A stretch of 35,261 bases of DNA, from assembly GCF_001673315.1 (NCBI RefSeq), contig NZ_LZLQ01000114.1, positions 1-35,261 on the forward strand, given 5' to 3'. Numbering within the stretch: the stretch's first letter is position 1; the number at the start of each line of letters is the position of its first letter. Below the pieces are notes generated by a model that was given only the letters and a program-made list of their open reading frames with translations, had not been told where the DNA came from and did not search any database. Positions 1 through 8,717 of this stretch are shown here, one piece after another. This DNA comes from Mycobacterium asiaticum. Its GTDB lineage: Bacteria; Actinomycetota; Actinomycetes; Mycobacteriales; Mycobacteriaceae. Both the position numbers and the translations under genes were made by a program.

Positions 1-152
1 AATTCGGCGGTCATCACTTTGACGGCGACGGTCCACTCCTTGACGGTGTGCTCGGCCTCGTAGACCTCGCCCATCCCGCCGCGGCCCAGCAACCGTTTGA
101 GATGGTACGGGCCGAACGTCGAGCCCACCCGCGAGTCTGATGCCTCGCTCAT
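1..152 (-). CDS. pknH: Ser/Thr protein kinase PknH, N-terminal part (gene runs off the window)
   Basis: The minus strand from 152 encodes the first 50 or so residues of a Hanks-type kinase. It shows the glycine-rich loop [13 protein letters not shown] and the following AVKVM segment with the ATP-binding lysine. The start ATG at 152-150 is preceded by a strong purine-rich ribosome site (GAGGAGGAG, about 6 bases away). In M. tuberculosis PknH is a membrane receptor-like kinase that phosphorylates EmbR, and here embR lies directly upstream on the same strand, which supports the name. The rest of the kinase domain, the transmembrane segment and the sensor domain lie outside the window, so integrity cannot be judged. 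The 272 bases between embR and this start show no other gene. Confidence 0.93.
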   Translation of the reverse strand, partial: MSEASDSRVGSTFGPYHLKRLLGRGGMGEVYEAEHTVKEWTVAVKVMTAE

Positions 153-424
153 CGCTGCTCCTCCTCAACCAACCCGAATCCCGCCGACACTATCAACACC
201 CTTCACGTATCGCATCGAACGCAACCACCGGGCCCAGCAACCATGACGCTAATCGGGACGGTGGGCGCTTGCCAATAAGGCAGTCGACTGCGCCACCCGC
301 GCTATTTGCGCCCAAACCCCGGCGTCCGGGGCATGATCCCGGACCACCGGACGGGCGCGTCGGGACTCGGATCGAGCAACGAAATAGATTGAGCAACAAC
401 TAGTTTCGTGTCCAGCGGTGAACC

Positions 425-1582
425 TCAGGCTTGTGTCTGCGCGGCGACACGGAAGGTGAACTCGTGATCGCAGATTCCGATGTGGTCACCATCGCAGATC
501 GTGGCCGCGACTCGGATCCGTTGGTGCCGCACATGTACGCCGTTCGACGACCGTAGATCGTTGATGATGAAGTTGGTTCCGGTGTCGACGATGACCGCGT
601 GGTGGCGGCTGACGTTGGCGCTGTCCAAGACGATGTCGTTGTCGCTGAGACGGCCGATTCGGGTCGCCGCGCCGCGCAGGGGATAGTCGCGACCGGTTGC
701 GATCTCATGCAGGTACGCCGCAACCTTCTGGCGGGCGGCGTTGGTGCGCTGATCCAGTGCCGTGACCGTGCCCACGGCAGTCACCTTGGCGTTCTGTTTC
801 GCGTCCAGAGGTTCCTGGCGCAGGATCCGTTCGTTGAGCGCACGCAGCGTGGGGCCGGGGTCGATGCCGAGGTCGTCGGCGAGCGTGGTCTTGACCCGAC
901 GGTAGGCGTTCAACGCATCGGACTGGCGATCCGTCAGGTAGTAAGCGGTGATCAGTTGTGCCCACAGCGGTTCGCGGTAGGGGTGTTCCACGGTCAGCGG
1001 CTCGAGTTCCGTGATGACCGCCGACGCTCGCCCGCAGGCGATCTCGGCCTCCGCCTTGGCGGTGTGCGCCAGGATCTTGTCCTCCACCAGCGCGGTGGCA
1101 AAGGAGTCGACGAATTGGAAGTCGCGCAGGTCGTCGAGTACCGATCCCCGCCACTCGCCCAGCGCCGCCGACAGGTGCCGACTGGCCTCCTCGAACCGCC
1201 CGGCCGCCGCGGCGTGCACGCCCGCCGTCTTCTCGACGATGAACCGGCCCAGATCGCAGCTTTGTTCGGGGATCGTGAGCCGGTACCCCGGGGGCGCCGC
1301 TGCCAGAACCACACGCGGGTCGGCCCCGGAGCCACTGACCAGCTTGCGCAGATTCGACACGTAGGAATGGATGCTGGCCCGTGCCCCCGACGGCGGCCAC
1401 TCCTCCCACAGGGCGGTGATCAGCGCATCGATCCCGACGGGCCGGTTCCGGTTGATCACCAGCATGGCCAGCACCGCGCGCTGCTTGGGTGTGCCCAGCG
1501 GCACCAGGGTGCCGTCGATCTTCATCTCCAGTGGTCCGAGCACGCCGAACTCGAGACGTACGTCCATCGCGCTACCAGCCAT
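425..1582 (-). CDS. embR: SARP-family transcriptional regulator EmbR with FHA domain
   Basis: The product is 385 residues, the usual EmbR length. In order it has a winged-helix OmpR/SARP DNA-binding domain (about 10-105), a bacterial transcriptional activation (BTAD) helical domain (about 110-255) and a C-terminal FHA domain (about 285-380). The FHA phosphothreonine-binding residues are visible: Arg308 in TRIGR, Ser325 in SRHH and Asn347 in SSNG. In M. tuberculosis EmbR is phosphorylated by PknH and activates the embCAB arabinosyltransferase genes that are targets of ethambutol. Its position just upstream of pknH fits that pairing. The start at 1582 is supported by GGAGGA at 1594-1589, six bases upstream. 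Function is inferred from family and context. Confidence 0.95.
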   Translation of the reverse strand: MAGSAMDVRLEFGVLGPLEMKIDGTLVPLGTPKQRAVLAMLVINRNRPVGIDALITALWEEWPPSGARASIHSYVSNLRKLVSGSGADPRVVLAAAPPGYRLTIPEQSCDLGRFIVEKTAGVHAAAAGRFEEASRHLSAALGEWRGSVLDDLRDFQFVDSFATALVEDKILAHTAKAEAEIACGRASAVITELEPLTVEHPYREPLWAQLITAYYLTDRQSDALNAYRRVKTTLADDLGIDPGPTLRALNERILRQEPLDAKQNAKVTAVGTVTALDQRTNAARQKVAAYLHEIATGRDYPLRGAATRIGRLSDNDIVLDSANVSRHHAVIVDTGTNFIINDLRSSNGVHVRHQRIRVAATICDGDHIGICDHEFTFRVAAQTQA

Positions 1583-1921
1583 TGAGGGTCCTCCGCGGCC
1601 TTCCGGTGCCTGCCGAACAGCTTCCGAAACAGCGACGTGCCAAAACGGCGCCGTTCCTCGTCATTCTTTCCTGGCCTATATGCGTCTTGTCTATGGGGTG
1701 CGTCCTGTCATTCTGCGGCATAACGGCGGAAAGTTGGTGCATCCGCGGTAATCCGACAGTGACAGGCCGGCTACTCGAATCCTGATCCCGCCCGCGCGGT
1801 GCTCCGCACGGTGTTGACAATCGCGTTGTGGCGCAGAGCTTTTGGTGGTTCATCGAATTCATGAGGTGATCGGTGTGCGGTAGGGTGCTGAACCGTTCCG
1901 GTGCAACGCATCTCCGGTCTG
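1583..1921. other. Intergenic region upstream of embR
   Basis: This 339-base stretch lies between the embR start and the stop of the secreted protein gene, both on the minus strand. It should hold the embR promoter. I see only the embR ribosome site at 1589-1594. A TTGACA at 1814-1819 points along the plus strand without a matching -10 element. No convincing gene or RNA was seen. Confidence 0.6.
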
Positions 1922-2647
1922 TTATGACTTGCGCGTCTCGTCGGTGACGGTCATGAAGTTGTGGCTGGTAGCCCATGCTTTGACGAAAACGGCCATCGGA
2001 ACCTGCTCGTCCTTGCCCTTGGGTGTGCCGCTGTCGTTGAGGTGCACGACGCCGTTGGCCGTGTCGACGCCGGTCACCACCACCGCGTGATCGCTGCGGG
2101 GCTTGCCGTCGGTGCCGGTGTTCTCGACCGGCTGGTTCCAGATCATTTCGGCATTGAGCCCGACGATTACCCCTCGGCCACTGCCCAGGTACTGCTCGAG
2201 GGCGTCCATCCCGGTTGTCAGGCCGGTCTTGCCGGTGTGGTCCGCATCGACATTGGTTGCGTGGATCCCGTAGTGCGCCAACAGGGTCGGCAGGTCACCC
2301 GGGTTGGTGCCCAGCCCCGAGTCCGGGTCGTGCTTGTCGGCCGGCTTGACGTAGATCGAACCCGGGTGCACGACACTGGGGGTGGCTTGGGCCACCTTGA
2401 TGATGGACCGCTCCGAGGGGAGCTTGCCGGTGATCTGGCCGACGACGTCCGCGCTGGACATGATGGCGCAGTCGTCGTAGTTCTGGTGCCGCCAGTACTT
2501 GGCGGCAGCGGTCGGGTCGCCGAACATGGTGGGACCAGATCTGGTCGGCAATGCCTCGGCCGGTCCGGCCTGGCCCAGGGCGACGGCGGCGGTGACGCTG
2601 AAAAAGAGGGCGGTCTTCGCCACCGCGGAGATCGTGCGGCTCTTCAT
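1922..2647 (-). CDS. Secreted papain-fold (peptidase C39-like) protein
   Basis: This 241-residue protein has an N-terminal signal sequence (basic start, hydrophobic stretch about 11-30, then AEALP), so export is likely. The mature part reads like a C39-type papain fold. Cys60 lies in DDCAIMSSADVVG at the head of a helix, His187 in SDHAVVVTGVD, and Asp205 in LNDSG, in the right order for a Cys-His-Asp triad. The position matches Rv1268c of M. tuberculosis, but I cannot confirm orthology. A clear ribosome site (AAAGGAC) precedes the ATG at 2647. It is not next to an ABC transporter with a bacteriocin-processing role; the transporters upstream have no C39 domain of their own. Whether it is an active protease, and on what, is unknown. 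Confidence 0.72.
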   Translation of the reverse strand: MKSRTISAVAKTALFFSVTAAVALGQAGPAEALPTRSGPTMFGDPTAAAKYWRHQNYDDCAIMSSADVVGQITGKLPSERSIIKVAQATPSVVHPGSIYVKPADKHDPDSGLGTNPGDLPTLLAHYGIHATNVDADHTGKTGLTTGMDALEQYLGSGRGVIVGLNAEMIWNQPVENTGTDGKPRSDHAVVVTGVDTANGVVHLNDSGTPKGKDEQVPMAVFVKAWATSHNFMTVTDETRKS

Positions 2648-3026
2648 CGTGTTGTCCTTTTCTCGACATTCGTTTTCGTGGTTCGCGGTCCGCGAGTTTT
2701 CAGGGGTTCGCGGTCCGCAGGCGGACTGGCTCGTCGAGAAAAGGTTCAGACGTCGGCCTATTCGTTATCTTGACGAATTCTTGGAGTAACTCGTCCAGTT
2801 GCCGGCCCGGTGTCGATGTAGCCGCCGCTTCGGGCCTGACCTGCTTGCCGCATTCGGGCATGGTCGCCGTCACCGAAGTGTGCGGGGTGGGTGCGTCTGG
2901 ACTAGAGCGGAAGACCCGCGCGGGCACCCTTCGTCCGGCAGGTGCGTACCGTCGCCGCATCGGCCGTGGCGCAGATGCCGCTGATGTTCGGCTGCCGACC
3001 GAGCGACCGGTGGCGCCGAGCCCGAA
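2648..3026. other. Intergenic region where Rv1269c-lprA-Rv1271c would be expected
   Basis: This 379-base stretch separates the C39-like gene from the ABC transporter genes. In M. tuberculosis, as I recall, three genes (Rv1269c, lprA, Rv1271c) sit here. None is present: there is no lipobox and no secreted protein. An open frame of 86 codons on the minus strand (2960-2700) has no ribosome site and no recognisable domain, and I do not call it a gene. The part nearest 2647 carries two short palindromic repeats, listed separately. Confidence 0.55.
2680..2720. promoter_or_regulatory. Paired palindromic repeats in the leader of the C39-like gene
   Basis: A 14-base word (GGTTCGCGGTCCGC on the plus strand) occurs at 2680-2693 and again at 2705-2718, 25 bases apart. 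Each copy contains a short dyad; the first is a perfect 13-base palindrome TCGCGG-T-CCGCGA at 2683-2695. They lie 33-73 bases upstream of the start codon at 2647. Tandem dyads at this distance could be an operator or an RNA hairpin pair; no family-specific motif was recognised. Confidence 0.35.
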
Positions 3027-4937
3027 TCAGGCGCGCGTCATTTCGTAATACGCGCCGCGGCGCGCCACCAGTTCGGTGTGGCTGCCTTGCTCAACGACCC
3101 TTCCGGCTTGCAAGACCACGATCAGATCCGCGTCGCGAATCGTTGAAAGACGATGGGCGATAAGGAAACTCGTCCGATCGCGACGGAGTTCGCCGGTAGC
3201 CCGCGCGATCAGCAGCTCGGTTCGGGTGTCGACCGAGCTGGTGGCTTCGTCCAGGATCAGCAGCTGCGGACGGGCCAGGAAGGCCCGGGCGATCGTGATG
3301 AGCTGCTTTTCACCGACGCTGATGTTGCCGCCGTCGCCGCTGACCCGGGTCTGGTAGCCGGCGGGCAAGGTGTGCACGAACCGGTCGACGTAGGCCGCCT
3401 TTGCCGCAGCGAGTACCTCAGCGGTGCTGGCGTCGGGACGTCCATAAGCGATGTTCTCTTCGATGGTCCCGTCGAACAACCAGGTGTCTTGCAGCACCAT
3501 GCCGATCCGCGACCGCAACCGCTGCCGATCCATGGTTGCGATATCAACACCGTCGAGCAGGATCCGGCCGGAGTCGACATCGTAGAACCGCATCAGCAGG
3601 TTCACCAGCGTCGTTTTACCCGCGCCGGTCGGTCCGACAATCGCGACGGTGCTGCCCGGTTCGGCAATCAGCGACAGATCGTGGATTACCGGGTGGCCCG
3701 GGTGGTAAGCGAAGGTGACGTGTTCGAACTCGACCCGCCCGGAAGCCGGGGTGCGGGTGTCGGCGGGGGCCGGATGGAGGTCCGGGCTTTCTTCGGGCTC
3801 GTCGAGCAGATCGAATACCCGCTCGGCGCTTGCCACCCCGGACTGCAACGTGTTGTACATCCCGGCGACCTGGCCCACCGGAGTATTGAACTGGCGGACG
3901 TACTGGATGAACGCCTGGATGCTGCCCAGTGTGATCTGTCCGGTCGCGACCTGCAGACCCCCGATCACCGCGACTGCGACATAGCCCAGGTTGCCGATGA
4001 ACCCCGTCGCCGGCCCCACCAGGCCGGAGAAGAATTGAGCGCCGAAGCTTGCCTGGTAGACGTCACCGTTCAGCTTGCGGAACTGCTCTCGTGCCGCGGC
4101 CTGGTGACCGAACGTCTTGACTACGGTGAAGCCGCTGTACGTCTCCTCGATATGGGCGTTGAGCCGTCCGGTGCTGGTCCAGTGCGCCATGAACAACCGT
4201 TGCGAGCGGCGAGTGATCGCACGCGTGACCAACAGTGAGAACGGAACCGTGAACACGGTGATCAGTGCCAGCAGCGGCGATATCCACATCATCATCGCCA
4301 GCACCGCGACCACGGTCAGAAGCGAGGTCACCAGCTGGCTGATCGTCATCGACAACGAAGCTTGCATGTTGTCGATGTCATTGGTGACCCTGCTGAGCAG
4401 TTCACCACGCTGTTGTCGGTCGAAATAGGACAGCGGCAGGCGGTGCACTTTGTCCTCGACATCGGCGCGCAGCCTGGTGATGGTTCGCTGCACGGTTAGG
4501 TTCAACAGTCGTGCTTGGCACCAAAGCAACAGGGCGGCAACAATATACAATGCGAGCGCCAGCGTCAGGGTGCGTATCACGGCGCCGAAGTCCACACCCT
4601 GGCCGGGCACCACTTGCATTCCGGACAGCAGGTCGGCGAACGTGTTGTCGCCGCGTGCGCGGATGGCGGCGACAGCCTGCGCTTTGGTGATACCCGCCGG
4701 CAGCTGTCGCCCGATCACGCCGTTGAACAGCAGATCGGTTGCGTGCCCGAGGATCCGCGGGACGACGACGCCGATGCCGGTGCCGGCGATGCCCAGCACG
4801 ATCACCGCGATGCTCAGCCGTCGTTGGGGGGCCAGCCGTCGCAGCAGCCGGCGCGCCGATCCGCGAAAGTCGCGGGAGCGCATATTGGGCGGCGCTGGGG
4901 CGGCACCGCGCGGCCGGGCATTCATGGGCGCGGTCAT
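3027..4937 (-). CDS. ABC transporter half-subunit, TMD-NBD fusion (Rv1272c type)
   Basis: This 636-residue protein has a six-helix exporter-type membrane domain (about 40-380) followed by a nucleotide-binding domain. Walker A is GPTGAGKT at 435-442, Walker B ends in LDE with the catalytic Glu at 564, and the switch His is at 595. The signature is ISVGEKQ (539-545) instead of the usual LSGGQ. It starts at an ATGA overlap with the upstream transporter gene, so the two are surely co-translated and probably form a heterodimer. M. tuberculosis Rv1272c has been linked to long-chain fatty acid uptake, but the exporter-type fold leaves direction and substrate open. The degenerate signature suggests one of the two composite ATP sites is weak. 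Confidence 0.9.
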   Translation of the reverse strand: MTAPMNARPRGAAPAPPNMRSRDFRGSARRLLRRLAPQRRLSIAVIVLGIAGTGIGVVVPRILGHATDLLFNGVIGRQLPAGITKAQAVAAIRARGDNTFADLLSGMQVVPGQGVDFGAVIRTLTLALALYIVAALLLWCQARLLNLTVQRTITRLRADVEDKVHRLPLSYFDRQQRGELLSRVTNDIDNMQASLSMTISQLVTSLLTVVAVLAMMMWISPLLALITVFTVPFSLLVTRAITRRSQRLFMAHWTSTGRLNAHIEETYSGFTVVKTFGHQAAAREQFRKLNGDVYQASFGAQFFSGLVGPATGFIGNLGYVAVAVIGGLQVATGQITLGSIQAFIQYVRQFNTPVGQVAGMYNTLQSGVASAERVFDLLDEPEESPDLHPAPADTRTPASGRVEFEHVTFAYHPGHPVIHDLSLIAEPGSTVAIVGPTGAGKTTLVNLLMRFYDVDSGRILLDGVDIATMDRQRLRSRIGMVLQDTWLFDGTIEENIAYGRPDASTAEVLAAAKAAYVDRFVHTLPAGYQTRVSGDGGNISVGEKQLITIARAFLARPQLLILDEATSSVDTRTELLIARATGELRRDRTSFLIAHRLSTIRDADLIVVLQAGRVVEQGSHTELVARRGAYYEMTRA

Positions 4938-6673
4938 TGCGCGCCCCCGACAACCGCGCTCACCGACTGTGAGGCGGCGAATTCGGCATAGGTGGGGCAG
5001 TCGTCGAGCAGCGACTCGTGGCTGCCGGCGCCGACGATGTTGCCATTGTCCAGCACGATCACGTGGTCGGTCCGTGCTGCTGTCGAAATGCGTTGCGTGA
5101 CAACGATCATCGTCGCTTCGCTCGCCGCCTCACGTAGCGCGCGACGCACCCGGGCTTCGGTGTGCACGTCAAGCGCTGAGAACGCGTCGTCGAACAGGTA
5201 TATGGCCGGCCGGCGAATTACCGCTCGCGCGATCGCCAATCGTTGACGCTGCCCGCCGGAGAAGTTGATCCCGCCCTGTGCGACGCGCATCTGCAGCCCG
5301 TGCGGTCGCACGAAGTCCTCTGCGCCGGCGACTCGCAGTGCGTCCCACATCTGCTCGTCGGTTGCCTCGGCGGCGCCGTACCGCAGGTTGTCCGCGACTG
5401 TGCCGGTGAACAGGTAGCCGCTCTGGGGCACCAGGCCGATCGCCGACCACAGTCGCTCGGTGTCGTAGTCGCGGACATCGACGCCGTCGACCGTCACGCT
5501 GCCGTCGGTGACGTCGTAAAGCCGGGCGATCAGGGAGATCAGCGTCGACTTGCCCGAGCCGGTGCTGCCGACCACCGCCGTGCTGGTGCCCGGCTGTGCG
5601 GCGAACGAGATATGTTGCAGCACCGGGCAATCCGCGCCGGGATAGGTGAACGCCACCCGGTCCAGGCGCACGACGCCGGTGATTCCACGCGGCGGAAAGC
5701 TGGGCTCGGCCGGACTCTGGACCGCCGCACGGGTGGACAACACCTCGGTGATGCGTTCGGCGCAGACCGAGGCCCGCGGCAGTACCACCAACGTCATCGT
5801 CGCCATCAGCACCGCCATCAGAATCTGGGCGAAGTACGCCAGGAAGGCGATCAGCGACCCGACTTCCATCTGGCCCCGGTCGATGCGGAGTCCTCCGAAC
5901 CAGATCAGCGCGACGCTGGACAGGTTGATGGTCAAGGTTGTCACCGGAAGCATCAACGCCTGCCAGTTGCCCGCGGACAGGGCCGCGTTGGACAGCGCCA
6001 TGTTGGCTTGGTCGAACCTGTCGCGTTCGAACTGTTCCCGGGTGAACGCCCGTACCACCCGGACACCGGAAAGCTGGTCCCGCAGTACCCGGTTGATGCC
6101 ATCGATCAGGCGTTGCATGCTGCGGAACAGCGGCAGCATGTGCGAGACGATCCAGAAATTGGCTACCGCCATGACGGGGACGCTGACCAGCAGCAGCCAG
6201 GTCAGCGCGGACTCCTGATGGATGGCCATGATGACGCCGCCGACGCACATGATCGGTGCGGTGACCAGCACGGTGGCCGTCGTCTGCACCAGGAAGACGA
6301 TTTGCCGGACGTCGTTGGTGCTGCGTGTCAATAAGGTGGCCGCACCGAACCGGGCGGTTTCCGGTTCGGAGAACGTGATGACGTGTTCGAACATCGCGGC
6401 CCGAAGATCGCGGCCGAAGCCCGTCCCGGTTCGGGAACCGAGGTAGGTGGCGCCGACGGCGCACAGCACCTGCAGCCCGGTGACCACCAGCATCACCACG
6501 CCCAGCCGCACGATGGCTGCCGTGTCGCCCTGGGACACTCCGTCGTCGATGATCGCGGCGTTGACGGTGGGAAGGTACAGCGACGCGAGGGTGCTGATCG
6601 ACTGCAGCACCATCAACGCCGCAACGAGCCGTCGGTACGGCCGAATGTACTGGCGCAGTAGGGCCAGGAGCAT
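4934..6673 (-). CDS. ABC transporter half-subunit, TMD-NBD fusion (Rv1273c type)
   Basis: The 579-residue product has an exporter-type membrane domain (about 1-300) and an ATPase domain with Walker A GSTGSGKS (369-376) and a canonical FSGGQRQ signature (471-477). The position of the catalytic Glu after Walker B is Asp (D496 in LFDDAF), and the switch His is Gln (Q527 in VTQR). These defects are complementary to its partner's poor signature, so both fall in the same composite site of a heterodimer. I chose the ATG at 6673 (MLLALLRQ) because the family begins there; an in-frame GTG at 6691 is possible, and neither has a good ribosome site. It overlaps the next gene by 4 bases. The substrate is unknown. 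Confidence 0.9.
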   Translation of the reverse strand: MLLALLRQYIRPYRRLVAALMVLQSISTLASLYLPTVNAAIIDDGVSQGDTAAIVRLGVVMLVVTGLQVLCAVGATYLGSRTGTGFGRDLRAAMFEHVITFSEPETARFGAATLLTRSTNDVRQIVFLVQTTATVLVTAPIMCVGGVIMAIHQESALTWLLLVSVPVMAVANFWIVSHMLPLFRSMQRLIDGINRVLRDQLSGVRVVRAFTREQFERDRFDQANMALSNAALSAGNWQALMLPVTTLTINLSSVALIWFGGLRIDRGQMEVGSLIAFLAYFAQILMAVLMATMTLVVLPRASVCAERITEVLSTRAAVQSPAEPSFPPRGITGVVRLDRVAFTYPGADCPVLQHISFAAQPGTSTAVVGSTGSGKSTLISLIARLYDVTDGSVTVDGVDVRDYDTERLWSAIGLVPQSGYLFTGTVADNLRYGAAEATDEQMWDALRVAGAEDFVRPHGLQMRVAQGGINFSGGQRQRLAIARAVIRRPAIYLFDDAFSALDVHTEARVRRALREAASEATMIVVTQRISTAARTDHVIVLDNGNIVGAGSHESLLDDCPTYAEFAASQSVSAVVGGAQ

Positions 6674-6837
6674 GGGGTAACTGTTGCACACCGGTGCGAT
6701 GCCAGTCGCTTCCGCCGACTCGCCAACGGGCAGCGCTGAAATGCCTGATCAGGTGGCGTGTCGGTGGTTGACCCGCTGGGCTCCCGCTACAGTGCAACGT
6801 GTGGAGCAGCAGCAACCTCAGAAATGGCCGGGTAGCG

Positions 6838-7404
6838 GTGCGGCGTAATTCGACGACGCGGATGGTGCCCCTGACGGCTTTACTGGTCTTGGTGGCTATT
6901 CTTCTCGGAATTTCAGGGTGCTCGAGTTCCGACGACAACAAGCCGGACGCGACGGTTCCGTCGACGCCGGGAAACGCTGAGGGCAAGCACGGCCCCTTCT
7001 TTCCGCAGTGCGGCGGTGTCACGGACGAGACGGTGACGCAGCTGACCAAGATCACCGGGCTGGTCAACACCGCGAAGAATTCGGTGGGTTGCCAGTGGCT
7101 GGCCGGCGGCGGTATCTCGGGTCCGCACTTCTCTTTCTCCTGGTATCGCGGCAGCCCGATCGGCCGGGAACGCAAAACCGAGGAGTTGTCGCGCGCCAGC
7201 GTCGAGGACATCAACATCAACGGTCACGGCGGGTTCATCGCCGTCGGCAACGAGCCGAGTCTGGGCGATTCGCTGTGCGAGGTGGGAATTCAGTTTCAGG
7301 ACGACTTCATCGAATGGTCGGTGAGCTTCAGTCAGAAGCCGTTCCCGCCGGCGTGTGACATCGCAAAGGAACTGACCCGTCAGTCGATTGCGAATTCGAA
7401 ATGA
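6838..7404 (+). CDS. lprB: Lipoprotein LprB
   Basis: The product is a small secreted lipoprotein of 188 residues if translation starts at the GTG at 6838; an in-frame GTG at 6799 would add 13 residues. The signal peptide ends in a lipobox, ISGC, with the lipidated Cys at residue 28. The mature domain has three Cys (in PQCGG, VGCQW and SLCEVG) plus a late one in PPACD, and matches the DUF3558-type LprB of M. tuberculosis. It is anchored in the outer face of the membrane; function is unknown. It overlaps lprC by ATGA, and both genes diverge from the ABC transporter pair, which suggests but does not prove a shared process. Confidence 0.9.
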   Translation: MRRNSTTRMVPLTALLVLVAILLGISGCSSSDDNKPDATVPSTPGNAEGKHGPFFPQCGGVTDETVTQLTKITGLVNTAKNSVGCQWLAGGGISGPHFSFSWYRGSPIGRERKTEELSRASVEDININGHGGFIAVGNEPSLGDSLCEVGIQFQDDFIEWSVSFSQKPFPPACDIAKELTRQSIANSK

Positions 7405-7949
7405 GTCGCGGAAGCATGCGGGTTGGAGTCGCGGCGCTGGTCGCCGTGCTGATGGTGCTGACCGGCTGTTCGCGCTCGGTCGATGGGCAGGCCGTCAAAG
7501 CTGGCGGGGGAGGGGTTCCCCGCAACGACAATTCCCAGCGGCAATACCCGAATTTGCTCAAAGAGTGCGAGGTGCTGACCACCGACATTCTGGCCAAGAC
7601 GGTAGGTGCCGATCCGCTGGACATTCAGAGCACGTTCGTGGGAGCCATCTGCCGGTGGCAGGCGGCCAACCCCGCGGGTCTGATCGACATCACCCGGTTT
7701 TGGTTTGAGCAGGGGAGCTTGAGCAACGAGCGCAAGGTCGCCGAGGGTTTGAAGTATCAGATCGAGACGCGGTCCATTCAGGGCATCGACTCGATTGTGA
7801 TGCGCCCGAGCGATCCCAACGGGTCCTGTGGTGTGGCCAGCGATGCCGCCGGCGTGGTGGGCTGGTGGATCAATCCGCAGGTGCCCGGCATCGATGCGTG
7901 CGGGCAGGCGATCAAACTGATGGAACTGACGCTCGCCACCAACGCCTAG
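7401..7949 (+). CDS. lprC: Lipoprotein LprC
   Basis: This 182-residue lipoprotein starts at the ATG that overlaps the lprB stop (ATGA). The signal peptide ends in LTGC with the lipidated Cys at residue 23. The mature part has Cys in KECEV, AICRW, GSCGV and DACGQ, a pattern resembling LprB, so the two look like distant DUF3558 paralogues. Length and position agree with M. tuberculosis LprC (about 180 residues). The role is unknown. The stop codon TAG lies in the CTAG that begins the first unit of the downstream tandem repeat. Confidence 0.9.
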   Translation: MSRGSMRVGVAALVAVLMVLTGCSRSVDGQAVKAGGGGVPRNDNSQRQYPNLLKECEVLTTDILAKTVGADPLDIQSTFVGAICRWQAANPAGLIDITRFWFEQGSLSNERKVAEGLKYQIETRSIQGIDSIVMRPSDPNGSCGVASDAAGVVGWWINPQVPGIDACGQAIKLMELTLATNA

Positions 7950-8176
7950 CGCGCCGACGATGCGGCCCGCGTAGCGGGCTGAGGAGGAGTCGCGCAATCG
8001 GGCTCTAGCGCGCCGACGATGCGGCCCGCGTAGCGGGCTGGGGAGGAGTCGCGCAATCGGGCTCTAGCGCCGACGATGCGGCCCGCGTAGCGGGCTGGGG
8101 AGGAGTCGCGCAATCGGGCTCTAGCGCCGACGATGCGGCCCGCGTAGCGGGCTGAGGAGGAGTCGCGCAAGCCGGA
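7946..8176. repeat. Four-copy GC-rich tandem repeat with hairpins between convergent genes
   Basis: Four head-to-tail units of 59, 59, 57 and 56 bases start at 7946, 8005, 8064 and 8121, each beginning with CTAGCG. Every unit contains the perfect hairpin GCCCGC-GTA-GCGGGC followed by a purine-rich GAGGAGTCGCGCAA block. Units differ by a GC-dinucleotide deletion and a GGCTGA/GGCTGG change, so the array has grown by duplication. The CTAG of the first unit holds the lprC stop, and the CTAG just after the last unit (8177) holds the stop of the convergent phosphatase gene. The array may act as a bidirectional terminator and is likely variable in copy number (VNTR-like). Confidence 0.9.
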
Positions 8177-8683
8177 CTAGCGCGGCACGTGGAAATCCAC
8201 CAGCGCAGCGCCCCCGGGTTCCAGCTCTGACCAGCTGCCCGGGACGCGCAGCACCGCAATGCCCGAGGTCGGATACTTGTCCGACATGCTTTCCGCTGCG
8301 GCGATGTTGCTGCTCTCGGTATCGGCCAGGATGAGTGCCACCGAGGACGTCGTCGGTTCGTGGCCGACGACGAGCAGCGTGCTGACCTCGTCGCCGATCT
8401 TGTTGATTTCGCTGATGACGCCGCCGGGAGTGGCGCCGTAAAGCTGCACGACGTAGCGCACCGGCGCGTCGACGCCTGTGCACGTCAACGTCTCTCGGGC
8501 ACGAGTCGCTGTGGAGCAGAGCACCGCGTCGACTTCAGGCAGGTTGGCGCGCAGCCATTCACCGGCAAGTCCGGCCTCCCTGCTGCCTCGCGGCGCCAAC
8601 GGGCGATCGTGGTCGGCCACGCCGCTGGGGTATGCCGACTTTGCGTGCCGCATCAATACGAGGTTGAGATGCCGCTCGTCCAT
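8177..8683 (-). CDS. SixA-like histidine phosphatase
   Basis: The product of 168 residues is a small histidine-phosphatase superfamily (branch 2H phosphatase) protein. The catalytic His13 lies in LMRHAKS with Arg12 beside it, a second Arg lies in TRARET (about 61), and the second His is H108 in VVGHEP. The short size and the RHAKS form resemble SixA, which removes phosphate from phosphohistidine; the true substrate is not known. The position matches Rv1276c. I start at the ATG at 8683 (MDERHLN) because an upstream in-frame start (8728) would overlap the next gene and adds residues without family character. It faces lprC across the tandem repeat. Confidence 0.85.
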   Translation of the reverse strand: MDERHLNLVLMRHAKSAYPSGVADHDRPLAPRGSREAGLAGEWLRANLPEVDAVLCSTATRARETLTCTGVDAPVRYVVQLYGATPGGVISEINKIGDEVSTLLVVGHEPTTSSVALILADTESSNIAAAESMSDKYPTSGIAVLRVPGSWSELEPGGAALVDFHVPR

Positions 8684-8717
8684 CGGACACACGTTAGCCA
8701 CCGCCGGACGAGCGTCG

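Noticed and set aside
1814..1819. TTGACA on the plus strand as a promoter
   Set aside because: There is no -10 element at the right distance and no plus-strand gene downstream.
1572..1976. 134-codon open frame on the minus strand between the C39-like gene and embR
   Set aside because: It overlaps the ends of both neighbours, and its composition is not protein-like. It is better read as leader DNA.
2700..2960. 86-codon open frame upstream of the C39-like gene
   Set aside because: No ribosome site, no signal sequence, no recognised domain, and an equally open frame on the other strand.
5169..7220. Open frame of 683 codons on the minus strand
   Set aside because: It runs across two real genes in another frame, and its product is a low-complexity Arg/Gly/Pro/His-rich string with no domain. 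Typical antisense or out-of-frame artefact of high-GC DNA.
7946..8170. Repeated peptide ARYAGRIVGA on the minus strand
   Set aside because: It is translation of the tandem DNA repeat. Unit lengths vary by non-multiples of three, so the frame is not kept.
7946..8176. CRISPR array
   Set aside because: The units are directly adjacent with no variable spacers, and no cas genes are near.
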